From: Tenacibaculum dicentrarchi
GTDB lineage: Bacteria > Bacteroidota > Bacteroidia > Flavobacteriales > Flavobacteriaceae
Assembly: GCF_900239345.1 (NCBI RefSeq)
Contig: NZ_OESZ01000046.1
Coordinates: 62,001 to 126,000, forward strand
Direction of reading: 5' to 3'
Length of the DNA stretch: 64,000 nt
This document shows, in pieces, positions 35,881 to 43,474 of the stretch (position 1 is its first letter; every line of letters starts with the position of its first letter). Under the pieces are notes generated by a model that saw only the letters and a program-made list of their open reading frames with translations, did no database searches and was not told the origin of the DNA. The translations under genes and the position numbers were made by a program.

Positions 35881-35963
35881 TCTTTGTTTTTACGGCTAAA
35901 AGTATCATTTTATTAGCAAATAATTATCAAATAAAGCTGTAAAAATTAAATGGCTATAAAAAT

Positions 35964-35990
35964 CCTCACAGGTTTTTAAAACCTGTGAGG
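35964..35990. terminator. Perfect palindrome, likely terminator
   Basis: CCTCACAGGTTTT faces its exact complement AAAACCTGTGAGG, 27 bases in all. It lies in the gap upstream of the restriction-modification gene and could terminate transcription from either side; the same palindrome type is widespread as a small repeat in Bacteroidota, so it may be mobile. Confidence 0.5.
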
Positions 35991-35995
35991 TCTGT

Positions 35996-36101
35996 ATTAA
36001 AATGATATCGAGAATTTTTATTATTTTCTGTTGATGAATTTGATACTAAAAAGTTCTCGATACTATTTTTTTGAAAGAAAAAAAATCACTCGAACTGACA
36101 G
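35996..36101. repeat. TTCGAGTG palindromic repeat, copy lacking its left outer arm
   Basis: Begins ATTAAAATGATATCGAGAAT, keeps the inner stem (TATCGAGAA ... TTCTCGATA) and ends AATCACTCGAACTGACAG like the array at 31573. The left arm TGTCAATTCGAGTG is missing; a different palindrome sits there. Confidence 0.8.
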
Positions 36102-36163
36102 GCTAGAATTGATAATTTCTATTTAGGTTCTTAAAAATAAAATAATTTTAAGACTACGGATTT

Positions 36164-36254
36164 CCTAGCCCCGATTGAAGCAATTGTTTGAGCTCTTTTT
36201 TATTTTTCCCTTTAAAAATAAAAAAAGCGAGTGCGGAAAGCGGGAAATAGCTTC
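36164..36254 (+). repeat. Long-hairpin intergenic element, copy B (CCTAGCCCC subtype)
   Basis: CCTAGCCCCGATTGAAGC, AATTGTTTGAGCTC, an A/T hairpin, then AGCGAGTGCGG and AAAGCGGGAAATAGCTTC. Outer pairing is CTA-CCCCG with CGGG-TAG. The core ATTGAAGCAATTGTTTGAGCTC is identical to copy A, while the stem bases differ in a compensatory way. Confidence 0.8.
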
Positions 36255-36283
36255 AAAAAAAATATACTTCAAAAAAGCACAAA

Positions 36284-36316
36284 AAAAAGGAAGCACAATA
36301 TTTGCGCTTCCTTTTT
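36284..36316 (-). terminator. Terminator of the ABC-F gene
   Basis: An 11-bp stem, AAAAAGGAAGC with GCTTCCTTTTT, and an 11-base loop; T-rich on the minus strand, 22 bases after the stop codon. Confidence 0.85.
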
Positions 36317-36337
36317 ATAAATATGTTGTAAAATATA

Positions 36338-37957
36338 TTATGAATACATCTTCTTTCTTAATTCTTTTACCTTTGGGTCGGCTAAATATTCATCGAAAGT
36401 AGCATATTTATCGATTACCCCTTTTGGCGTAATTTCAATAACTCTGTTTGCTACGGTTTGTGCAAACTCGTGGTCATGGGTAGAGAACAAAATTGTTCCT
36501 TTAAAATTAATTAACGAGTTGTTTAATGCCTGAATAGATTCTAAATCTAAGTGATTTGTAGGCTCGTCTAACATTAAAATATTTGCTCTTGTCATCATCA
36601 TTCTCGATAACATACAACGAACTTTTTCACCTCCCGATAATACATTACTTTTCTTTAAAGCCTCTTCGCCAGAAAAAATCATTTTCCCTAAGAAACCTCT
36701 AATAAATACTGCTTCTCTTTCCTCTTCGGTTTGTGCATACTGACGTAACCAATCTACTAAATCTAACTCGCCATTCTGAAAAAATGATGAGTTATCAGAC
36801 GGTAAATACGATTGTGTAGTTGTTACTCCCCAGCTAAATTTACCTGAATCGGCTTGCTCATTTCCTGATATAATTTGGTAAAAAGTAGAAACAGCCTTCG
36901 AGCTTTTTGAAATAATTGCTACTTTATCGCCTTTGTTTAAATTAATGTCAACATTAGCAAATAAAGGTTTTCCTTCAAAATCTTTTGATAATCCTTCAAT
37001 GTTTAAAATTTGGTCTCCCGCCTCTCTATCTCTATCAAAAATAATAGCAGGATAACGACGACTAGATGGCTTAATTTCATCAACATTTAACTTGTCTATC
37101 ATCTTCTTACGAGAAGTCGCTTGTTTCGACTTTGCCATATTTGCAGAAAAACGACGGATAAATTCTTCTAATTCCTTCTTTTTATCTTCGGCTTTTTTAT
37201 TCTGTTGGGCTCTTTGCTTTGCTGCTAATTGACTAGATTCATACCAGAAAGTATAGTTTCCTGAAAAGTGATTAATTTTAGCAAAATCGATATCAGAAAT
37301 ATGTGTACAAACGGCATCTAAAAAGTGACGGTCATGCGATACTACGATTACCGTGTTGTCAAAATTCGCTAAAAAGTTTTCTAACCAAGAAATAGTTTCA
37401 AAATCTAAATCGTTGGTAGGCTCATCCATAATTAACACGTCAGGATTCCCAAATAAAGCTTGGGCTAATAAAATACGTACCTTTTTCTTAGAGTCTAAAT
37501 CGGCTAATAAAGTGTAATGGTCTTCTTCTTTAATCCCTAAATTAGATAATAACGTTGCCGCAGCAGAATCGGCATTCCATCCGTCCATTTCTTCAAAACG
37601 AACTTGTAACTCGCCTATTTTTTCGGCATTTTCATCGGTATAATCGGCATATAAAGCGTCAATTTCCGATTTAATTTTATATAATTCTTTATTCCCTTTT
37701 AATACAGTATCTAAAGTAGTGAACTCATCAAAAGCATAATGGTCCTGTGTTAATACTGACATTCTTTTACCAGACTCTAAATGAACCTGACCCGAAGTAG
37801 GTTCTTGTACTCCTGATAAAATCTTTAAAAAAGTAGATTTTCCCGCTCCATTTGCTCCGATAATACCGTAGCAATTTCCTTGAGTAAACTTAGTGTTTAC
37901 TTCATCAAACAAAACACGCTTACCAAACTGAACTGATAAATTAGAAACTGATAACAT
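36338..37957 (-). CDS. YbiT-like ABC-F ATPase
   Basis: A 539-residue soluble protein with two ABC ATPase domains and no membrane segments, of the ABC-F class that acts on ribosomes. NBD1 has a normal Walker A (GANGAGKST, about residues 31-39) and Walker B/Glu (VLIMDEPTNDLD) but its signature is LADLDSKKKVR where LSGGQ is expected (about residue 150). The linker contains FSANMAKSKQATSRKK, as in YbiT. NBD2 has a normal signature (LSGGEKVR, about residue 437) and Walker B (LMLDEPTNHLD), but its Walker A reads SKSSKAVST (about residues 346-355), without the G-x4-GK-S/T consensus. One ATP site is therefore intact and the other degenerate. It is transcribed alone. Confidence 0.92.
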   Translation of the reverse strand: MLSVSNLSVQFGKRVLFDEVNTKFTQGNCYGIIGANGAGKSTFLKILSGVQEPTSGQVHLESGKRMSVLTQDHYAFDEFTTLDTVLKGNKELYKIKSEIDALYADYTDENAEKIGELQVRFEEMDGWNADSAAATLLSNLGIKEEDHYTLLADLDSKKKVRILLAQALFGNPDVLIMDEPTNDLDFETISWLENFLANFDNTVIVVSHDRHFLDAVCTHISDIDFAKINHFSGNYTFWYESSQLAAKQRAQQNKKAEDKKKELEEFIRRFSANMAKSKQATSRKKMIDKLNVDEIKPSSRRYPAIIFDRDREAGDQILNIEGLSKDFEGKPLFANVDINLNKGDKVAIISKSSKAVSTFYQIISGNEQADSGKFSWGVTTTQSYLPSDNSSFFQNGELDLVDWLRQYAQTEEEREAVFIRGFLGKMIFSGEEALKKSNVLSGGEKVRCMLSRMMMTRANILMLDEPTNHLDLESIQALNNSLINFKGTILFSTHDHEFAQTVANRVIEITPKGVIDKYATFDEYLADPKVKELRKKMYS

Positions 37958-37980
37958 TGAAAGTTTTTTAAATTCGGCTA

Positions 37981-37988
37981 CAAAAGTA
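37981..37988 (-). promoter_or_regulatory. -7 promoter box of the ABC-F gene
   Basis: Minus-strand TACTTTTG, an exact TAnnTTTG match, 23 bases from the ATG. Confidence 0.55.
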
Positions 37989-38097
37989 TAAAATATAGTT
38001 GCCTAAAAAGAATTTGCAAGGAACTATTTAACACATTACATTTGGCGGCGATAATTCTTTTAACAACGAATTAACAACAAAATGATAGCAATATGTT

Positions 38098-38105
38098 TAT
38101 TTTTG
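38098..38105 (+). promoter_or_regulatory. -7 promoter box of the thioredoxin-like lipoprotein gene
   Basis: TATTTTTG, an exact TAnnTTTG match, 34 bases from the ATG at 38140. Confidence 0.5.
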
Positions 38106-38139
38106 AACAGTATGTTTTTATACCGTTAATAACCAACAC

Positions 38140-39492
38140 ATGACTAAATACTTAATACCCCTATTAATTTTATTCATTGGATGTAATTCATCAAAAACAC
38201 CAAAAATCACTTATTTTGGCGGTAAAATTATTAATCCGAAATCAAACTATATCACTTTATCGGATAATTATACATTTAATGATACTATTTATTTAAAAAA
38301 AGATAACAGCTTTTTAGGAAATTATAAACATTTAAAAAAAGGTTTGTATGTTTTTGGACACGCAACAGAACATCAATATGTTTACCTAGAACCTCAAGAC
38401 AGTTTATTATTTCGTTTAAATACTTGGAGTTTTGATGAATCGTTAGTCTTTAGCGGAAAAGATGCCAATAGAAACAATATATTAATTGAAGCTTTTTTAG
38501 AAACAGAACAAGACGACAAAAATTTTGAAAAATTATACCAGCTTTCACAACATGATTTTTTAATAAAAATTGATTCTATTAAAAAAATTAAAGAACAAAA
38601 ATTTATCACTTTTAAAAAAAGAAATAAAGAAAAGGCTTCTAAAGAATTTTTAGAAATATTAAAAGTAGCATTGTTTTACCCTGTTTATACGTATTCAGAA
38701 CAATATGCTATTAAAAACTTCAATAAAAAAACTCCTGAAAAATTAGTGGATTCTTATTTTGATTATCGGGCAGATATCAATTTAAAAAAAGATTCTCTAA
38801 TTTTTTTTAGCCCCTATTATGCTTTAACAATTGATAAATTATATAACGATGTATATCTTGAAAAAGGTAATTCCGTTAATTTTACACGTAATTTATTAAA
38901 TAATATTGATGCTAGTATTTCTTCGGAAGAAATAAAAAATAAACTACTTTATAATACGGTAATACGTCATTTTTTTAAAGAACCAAACGATGAAAATAAA
39001 AATAAAACATTTTTTGAATTCTTTAAGTTAAATACCAATATTGAGCAGAAAAAAAACATGCAACGATTGGTTAATGACCTTAAATTATTAAATACAGGCG
39101 ATAAATTGCCCGATTTTAATTTAATAGCTTCAACAGGTGAAACAAAACGTATTTCAAAGTTGATAAAAGGAAAAAGCGCTGTAATTTTATTTAAAGACTA
39201 TAAATACGCTTCAGATGACTGGATTTCATCTCGAACTAATTTTTTAATAAAAAATAATCCTAATGTTACCTTTATTGTAGTTAATTTATGTAATAATTTT
39301 AAAAGATACACAAAAAAAATAGCAATAAAACACCAATATACCCTACCTGAAAAGAGCCTTGTTTGTAATTTTTCTTCAAGTAAATTCCCTCGTATGCTAT
39401 TAATTGATAAGCAAGGTATTATCAAAAACGGATACACTAGTTTATCGGCTAAAAATATCAATAAACAAGTGCAAGATTTACAAAACAATTAA
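38140..39492 (+). CDS. Thioredoxin-fold (TlpA-like) lipoprotein without redox cysteines
   Basis: A 450-residue lipoprotein: signal MTKYLIPLLILFIGC, lipidated Cys15. The N-terminal 110 residues are beta-rich in the manner of DUF4369 domains that precede TlpA domains in Bacteroidota. A helical middle part follows. The C-terminal 140 residues, from LPDFNLIASTGETKRISKLIKGKSAVILF to FPRMLLIDKQGIIKNGY, follow the TlpA/AhpC thioredoxin fold with its cis-Pro (FPRML). The CxxC site is absent: where W-x-x-C-x-x-C is expected the sequence is KDYKYASDDW. It is therefore probably not a disulfide oxidoreductase. Monocistronic, upstream of the DEAD-box helicase. Confidence 0.75.
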   Translation: MTKYLIPLLILFIGCNSSKTPKITYFGGKIINPKSNYITLSDNYTFNDTIYLKKDNSFLGNYKHLKKGLYVFGHATEHQYVYLEPQDSLLFRLNTWSFDESLVFSGKDANRNNILIEAFLETEQDDKNFEKLYQLSQHDFLIKIDSIKKIKEQKFITFKKRNKEKASKEFLEILKVALFYPVYTYSEQYAIKNFNKKTPEKLVDSYFDYRADINLKKDSLIFFSPYYALTIDKLYNDVYLEKGNSVNFTRNLLNNIDASISSEEIKNKLLYNTVIRHFFKEPNDENKNKTFFEFFKLNTNIEQKKNMQRLVNDLKLLNTGDKLPDFNLIASTGETKRISKLIKGKSAVILFKDYKYASDDWISSRTNFLIKNNPNVTFIVVNLCNNFKRYTKKIAIKHQYTLPEKSLVCNFSSSKFPRMLLIDKQGIIKNGYTSLSAKNINKQVQDLQNN

Positions 39493-39498
39493 TAATAG

Positions 39499-39530
39499 TT
39501 GTTATTTTATGTAAAAAAGCGTAAATTTGC
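39499..39530 (+). promoter_or_regulatory. Promoter of the DEAD-box helicase gene
   Basis: -33 TTG at 39499-39501, a 20-base spacer, and -7 TAAATTTGC at 39522-39530. Both elements match the Bacteroidota consensus, and this is the best-formed promoter in the window. It lies 134 bases upstream of the start codon. Confidence 0.75.
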
Positions 39531-39535
39531 GGGAT

Positions 39536-39664
39536 TTTATTTTTCAAGCAAAATAAAGTCTAGATTATTAACTACCAGATTACTAGCTATTAATCTATTG
39601 TCCAAATTAAGAATCAGGTTTACAGATACTGGCGTCTGTGAATCTAAAGAACACAGACGTATAT
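39536..39664 (+). promoter_or_regulatory. Structured 5' leader of the DEAD-box helicase mRNA
   Basis: About 130 bases of leader. Two hairpins are visible: TAGATTA (39561-39567) with TAATCTA (39591-39597), and CGTCTGTG (39633-39640) with CACAGACG (39652-39659), the second ending 5 bases before the ATG. Most other genes here have leaders of 5-50 bases, so a regulatory role such as temperature-dependent or autoregulated translation is plausible. This is inference. Confidence 0.5.
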
Positions 39665-41500
39665 ATGTCAACATTTTTAGATTTAGGCTTAAAAGAGCCT
39701 ATAAACAAAGCATTAACAGATTTAGGTTACGAAAAACCAACTGTAATTCAAGAAAAAGCAATTCCTCAAATTATTTCATCTACCGATGATTTAAAAGCAT
39801 TTGCTCAAACAGGAACAGGTAAAACAGCTGCTTTTAGTTTACCTATTATCGAACAAATAGATACTTCTGATAAAAATACTCAAGCTATTATTTTATCGCC
39901 TACTCGTGAACTTGCCGTTCAAATAGGAAATAATATTAAAGATTTCGCTAAATACATTCCAGACTTAAAAGTTGTAACAGTATATGGTGGTTCTAATATT
40001 GAAGAACAAATTAGAGGTTTAAAAAGAGGTGCGCAAATTGTTGTTGGTACTCCTGGAAGAACCGTTGATTTAATAAATAGAAGAGCATTAAGATTAGGAA
40101 ACGTACAATGGTTAGTTTTAGATGAAGCTGATGAAATGCTTAATATGGGGTTCAAAGATGAACTTGATAAAGTATTAGATGCTACTCCTGAAACAAAACA
40201 AACATTATTATTTTCGGCAACATTTCCTAGAGAAGTTGAAGCAATTGCCAGAAATTATATGAGTAACCCTGTTGAAATTACATCAGGAGAAAAAAATCAA
40301 GGTTCTGATAACGTAACTCACGAATACTATGTAGTAAACGAAAGAACTCGTTATCAAGCTTTAAAGAGAATTGCAGATGTAAATACTAATATTTACGCAA
40401 TTATTTTTTGTAGAACAAGACGTGAAACTCAAGAAGTTGCTAACAATCTTATTAAAGATGGTTATAGCGCAGATTCGTTACACGGAGATTTATCTCAGCA
40501 ACAAAGAGATAGTGTTATGGGCAAATTCCGTAAAAAAACTATCCAAATTTTAGTTGCTACTGATGTTGCTGCACGTGGAATTGATGTAAACGATTTAACA
40601 CACGTTATTAACCATAAATTACCAGACCAAATTGAAAACTACAATCACCGTAGTGGTAGAACTGGTAGAGCTGGTAGTAAAGGTATCTCTGTTGTATTAG
40701 TAAACAACAAAGAAAAAGGTAGATTACGTTCTATTGAGCGTATTATCAAAAAGAAATTTCAAGCTAAAAAAGTTCCTACTGGAAAAGAAATTTGCCAAAA
40801 TCAATTAATGCACTTAATTGAAAAGGTAAAAGCTACAGAGGTTAACAATGAACAAATTGAAGAATTTTTACCAAGTATCTATGAAAAATTAGAAGACTTA
40901 AGTAGAGAAGAATTAGTTCAAAAATTTGTTTCTTTAGAATTCAATAAATTCTTAACATATTATAACAAGTCTGATGATTTAAATGATTTATCTTCTAGAG
41001 ATAATTCAAGAGCTAGAGCAACAGACGAAAATATGACTCGTTTCTTTATCAACTTAGGTAGAAAAGATAAATTAAACCCTGCAACATTAATTGGATTAAT
41101 TAATGACCAAAAAATTGCTGATAAAATTGAAATCGGAGCGATTGATATTTTAGATACTTTCTCTTTCTTTGAAATAGATAAAAACTTCGAAAAAGAAACA
41201 TTAGAAGCTTTTAGTAATAATGATGCCGATTTTAACGGACGTTCTGTTAATATTGAAATTACCAAATCTAACCGTGGTGGCGGTGGAAGAGGCGGAAGAA
41301 AACCCCGTAGTGGTGGTTTTGGCGGAAGAAGACCTCGTGGTGGAAGCGACAGAGCTCCTAGAGATAGAGGTTCTAGAGATAGAGCTCCAAGAGGAGATAG
41401 AGATTCAAGAAGACGTAACGATAGCAGTTCTTCTTCTCCAAGAAGAAGTAGCGGTGACGGTGCATCTTCAGGTTTTGGAAGAAGACGTAACAGAGATTAA
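39665..41500 (+). CDS. DEAD-box RNA helicase with RNA-binding domain and RG-rich tail
   Basis: A 611-residue ATP-dependent RNA helicase of the DeaD/CsdA type, acting in ribosome assembly and cold adaptation. I start at ATG 39665 (MSTFLDLGLKEPINKAL); the GTG at 39638 lies in the leader hairpin. The motifs run in order: Q motif YEKPTVIQEKAIPQI, Walker A AQTGTGKTAAF, PTRELAVQ, VGTPGRTVDL, DEAD in LVLDEADEML, SAT in FSATF, then VATDVAARGIDV and HRSGRTGRAG. Residues about 470-545 form a DbpA/CsdA RNA-binding domain (MTRFFINLGRKDKLNPATLIGLI). The last 65 residues are RGG/RG/Ser-rich and disordered, a non-specific RNA-binding tail. Monocistronic, closed by a strong terminator. Confidence 0.95.
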   Translation: MSTFLDLGLKEPINKALTDLGYEKPTVIQEKAIPQIISSTDDLKAFAQTGTGKTAAFSLPIIEQIDTSDKNTQAIILSPTRELAVQIGNNIKDFAKYIPDLKVVTVYGGSNIEEQIRGLKRGAQIVVGTPGRTVDLINRRALRLGNVQWLVLDEADEMLNMGFKDELDKVLDATPETKQTLLFSATFPREVEAIARNYMSNPVEITSGEKNQGSDNVTHEYYVVNERTRYQALKRIADVNTNIYAIIFCRTRRETQEVANNLIKDGYSADSLHGDLSQQQRDSVMGKFRKKTIQILVATDVAARGIDVNDLTHVINHKLPDQIENYNHRSGRTGRAGSKGISVVLVNNKEKGRLRSIERIIKKKFQAKKVPTGKEICQNQLMHLIEKVKATEVNNEQIEEFLPSIYEKLEDLSREELVQKFVSLEFNKFLTYYNKSDDLNDLSSRDNSRARATDENMTRFFINLGRKDKLNPATLIGLINDQKIADKIEIGAIDILDTFSFFEIDKNFEKETLEAFSNNDADFNGRSVNIEITKSNRGGGGRGGRKPRSGGFGGRRPRGGSDRAPRDRGSRDRAPRGDRDSRRRNDSSSSSPRRSSGDGASSGFGRRRNRD

Positions 41501-41521
41501 TTACAATCTTTTACATCATAT

Positions 41522-41566
41522 AAAACAAAAAAAAGACAGCTCAATTGAGCTGTCTTTTTTTGTTTT
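41522..41566. terminator. Terminator of the DEAD-box helicase gene
   Basis: A near-perfect palindrome centred on TCAATTGA, with arms CAAAAAAAAGACAGC and GCTGTCTTTTTTTG; a strong bidirectional terminator. Confidence 0.9.
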
Positions 41567-41861
41567 ATAATTTCCATTATTTTGGGGTAAACAGACTAAA
41601 CCTTTGTTCCTACCTACTTATAAAAAAACAAACGACTTAAAAATTATTTATATATAGTTTTTTAAACCTTAATCAGTTTACGGACGATAAAAAAATATAG
41701 ATATGTAGATTTTTTTGATTTAGTAAAAGGTTGTATTCTTACTGACTGATACTTAAAAAATATTTTTTTTAATGAACCGAAACTTTGTTTTTTAGTTATG
41801 ATTTAAACGAGCTAGCCTACCAAAGACAATATGATGATGCTAGAACCATATTAAGACATAA
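41567..41861. other. Intergenic stretch with a short coding-like tail
   Basis: No full gene. On the plus strand the last 80 bases, between a TGA near 41773 and the TGA that overlaps the terminator at about 41870, read open as a 31-codon string ending in LAYQRQYDDARTILRHKKT, which has a TPR-like rhythm and is less A+T-rich than its surroundings. It may be the remains of a gene; I see no start. Confidence 0.25.
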
Positions 41862-41890
41862 AAAAACCTGAACAATTAGTTCAGGTTTTT
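41862..41890 (-). terminator. Terminator of the prohibitin-family gene
   Basis: A 12-bp stem, AAAAACCTGAAC with GTTCAGGTTTTT, and a 5-base loop, 13 bases beyond the stop codon. Confidence 0.85.
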
Positions 41891-41902
41891 CAATTTAAAT
41901 TA

Positions 41903-42739
41903 TTATTGATTTCCTAATATAATAGGCATTCCACTTTTACCCGAACCAATTAAAACCACTTTACTATTTGGCGAATTTGCTAATTTTAAGGTAGCTTCAA
42001 TTCCTTTATCTTGTAAAATTTTATCGGTTAAAGAAGCGCTTAAAATTTTATTCGCATCCGCTTTACCTTTTGCTTCAATAATTTGTTTTTCTGCTTCTTT
42101 TTGAGCCGTAACCAATCGGAACTCATATTCTAAAGATTCTTGCTCTTGTTTTAATTTACGTTCAATTGCTGTTTTAATAGTTGTAGGCAAAGTTACATCT
42201 CGAACTAAAATTTCATTTAATTGAATAAACTGTTTGTCTAAAATCTTTTTTGTTTCTGCAAAAATTTCTGTTTGAATAACATCTCTTTTACTAGAATATA
42301 ATTGTTCAGGGGTATAACGTCCTACAACACTACGAGCTGCAGAACGAATAGCTGGCTGAATAACTCTCGAAATATAATTTTCTCCTTTTTCCTGGTGTAA
42401 AGAACCAATTTTATCAGTTTGTGGTTGAAACCATGCCGAAGCTTCTAGTCTAATTTCCAAACCATTAGATGATAAAACCTGCATTTTTTCAAAAATCTCT
42501 TGTTGACGTACCTCATAAATAAAAACTTTATTCCAAGGAGCTACAATTTGGAATCCCTCGCCCATTGCTGGCTGATCAGTTACTACACCGCCGCCAAATG
42601 TTTTATATAAAACACCTGCCTGCCCTGATTTTATGGTTACTGTCGATTTTGAAAAAGCAATAATTCCAAGTACAGCAACTATTGCTAAAAGAAATCCCCC
42701 TTTTGGTAATTGAAAATCTAATTTTCTGTTATTATTCAT
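41903..42739 (-). CDS. Prohibitin/SPFH-domain membrane protein
   Basis: A 278-residue SPFH-family protein anchored by one N-terminal transmembrane helix (FLLAIVAVLGIIAFS). The SPFH domain starts with TVTIKSGQAGVLYKTFGGG and includes FIYEVRQQEIFEKMQVLSSNGLEI and VGRYTPEQLYSSKRDVIQTEI. It is followed by an Ala/Glu-rich coiled coil (LKQEQESLEYEFRLVTAQKEAEKQIIEAKGKADAN region) for oligomerisation. Such proteins form large membrane rings that organise membrane domains and often restrain FtsH-type proteases. It is transcribed from its own exact promoter box, after the metal-efflux operon, so I do not count it in that operon. Confidence 0.9.
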   Translation of the reverse strand: MNNNRKLDFQLPKGGFLLAIVAVLGIIAFSKSTVTIKSGQAGVLYKTFGGGVVTDQPAMGEGFQIVAPWNKVFIYEVRQQEIFEKMQVLSSNGLEIRLEASAWFQPQTDKIGSLHQEKGENYISRVIQPAIRSAARSVVGRYTPEQLYSSKRDVIQTEIFAETKKILDKQFIQLNEILVRDVTLPTTIKTAIERKLKQEQESLEYEFRLVTAQKEAEKQIIEAKGKADANKILSASLTDKILQDKGIEATLKLANSPNSKVVLIGSGKSGMPIILGNQ

Positions 42740-42764
42740 TTTTATAGTTTAATTTATTTAATTT

Positions 42765-42772
42765 CAAATGTA
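42765..42772 (-). promoter_or_regulatory. -7 promoter box of the prohibitin-family gene
   Basis: Minus-strand TACATTTG, an exact TAnnTTTG match, 25 bases from the ATG at 42739. Confidence 0.55.
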
Positions 42773-42819
42773 CAATTAATCTTGTTTTAAATCGTAGTAA
42801 AGCGAAACCTTAAAATTGC

Positions 42820-43464
42820 TTATTTCATAAATATTTTGTATTTTCCTTTTAATTTTAAAACAACAGTAATATCCTTATCTGTTAAATTTTTAAAATACCA
42901 ACCGTGCTTTCCTTTAAAAGGAGCGGTAAAAGTTCCTGCCATATTATTAGAATATGCGACGGTATAACTTTCATAAAATACCTCTTCAGGCGGATTATTT
43001 TGTTTTACTTCCCCATGAAAATCAGTATAAAGAATGTCTTTTTTTTCTGATGACCATTCATAATTAAAACTACTGTATTTAAGAGTATTAACTTTATATT
43101 CTATCCCTTTTTTAGCAGGGACGATAACACGAATACTATCTTGTCTTTCAATTAATCGCTGTTCAGAAGGCGGGTTATTAGCCTCTAAAGGTTTTACAAT
43201 ATTTGGATTAGAACCAATACTTTTAAGCGTTATTTTCTTGAAATTTAATTTAGATGAAGCATCGCTTACTAGCTCTTTTTTATTTTCTTGATAAAGCTTA
43301 GCAAAGCCCATTAATTTGCCTGTCCCTAAAGGATCTACGCCATATCCAGCAGGTAATACGGCTATTAAAAAAACCAATAATCCTATAAAAAAGGCTATAA
43401 ATACTGATTTTATTAGTTGTTTTTTACTCATTAAAGTTATTGAAGTTTGTTTATTTGTTGTCAT
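42820..43464 (-). CDS. Transmembrane anchor protein of a metal-efflux operon
   Basis: A 214-residue protein with one transmembrane helix near the N-terminus (SVFIAFFIGLLVFLIAVL) followed at once by PAGYGVDPLGTGKLMGF. That motif is what identifies the little-studied transmembrane anchor proteins found next to HupE-like and RND metal-efflux genes in several phyla. The remaining 150 residues are a beta-rich periplasmic domain (YEWSSEKKDILYTDFHGEV ... GTFTAPFKGKHGWYFKNLTDKDITVVLKLKG), which resembles a small jelly roll. It is the last gene of the efflux operon, 10 bases after hupE. Function unknown. The start may be ATG further in (MSKKQLIK). Confidence 0.7.
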   Translation of the reverse strand: MTTNKQTSITLMSKKQLIKSVFIAFFIGLLVFLIAVLPAGYGVDPLGTGKLMGFAKLYQENKKELVSDASSKLNFKKITLKSIGSNPNIVKPLEANNPPSEQRLIERQDSIRVIVPAKKGIEYKVNTLKYSSFNYEWSSEKKDILYTDFHGEVKQNNPPEEVFYESYTVAYSNNMAGTFTAPFKGKHGWYFKNLTDKDITVVLKLKGKYKIFMK

Positions 43465-43474
43465 TATTTGTATG

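Noticed and set aside
39499..39789. A 96-codon frame covering the promoter and leader of the DEAD-box helicase gene
   Set aside because: It starts inside the -33 element, runs through the leader hairpins and overlaps the helicase in another frame; the translation is very basic and without domain features.
41220..41570. A 116-codon frame rich in Glu and Val over the helicase tail
   Set aside because: It is the shifted frame of the RG-rich tail, whose repetitive codons keep all frames open.
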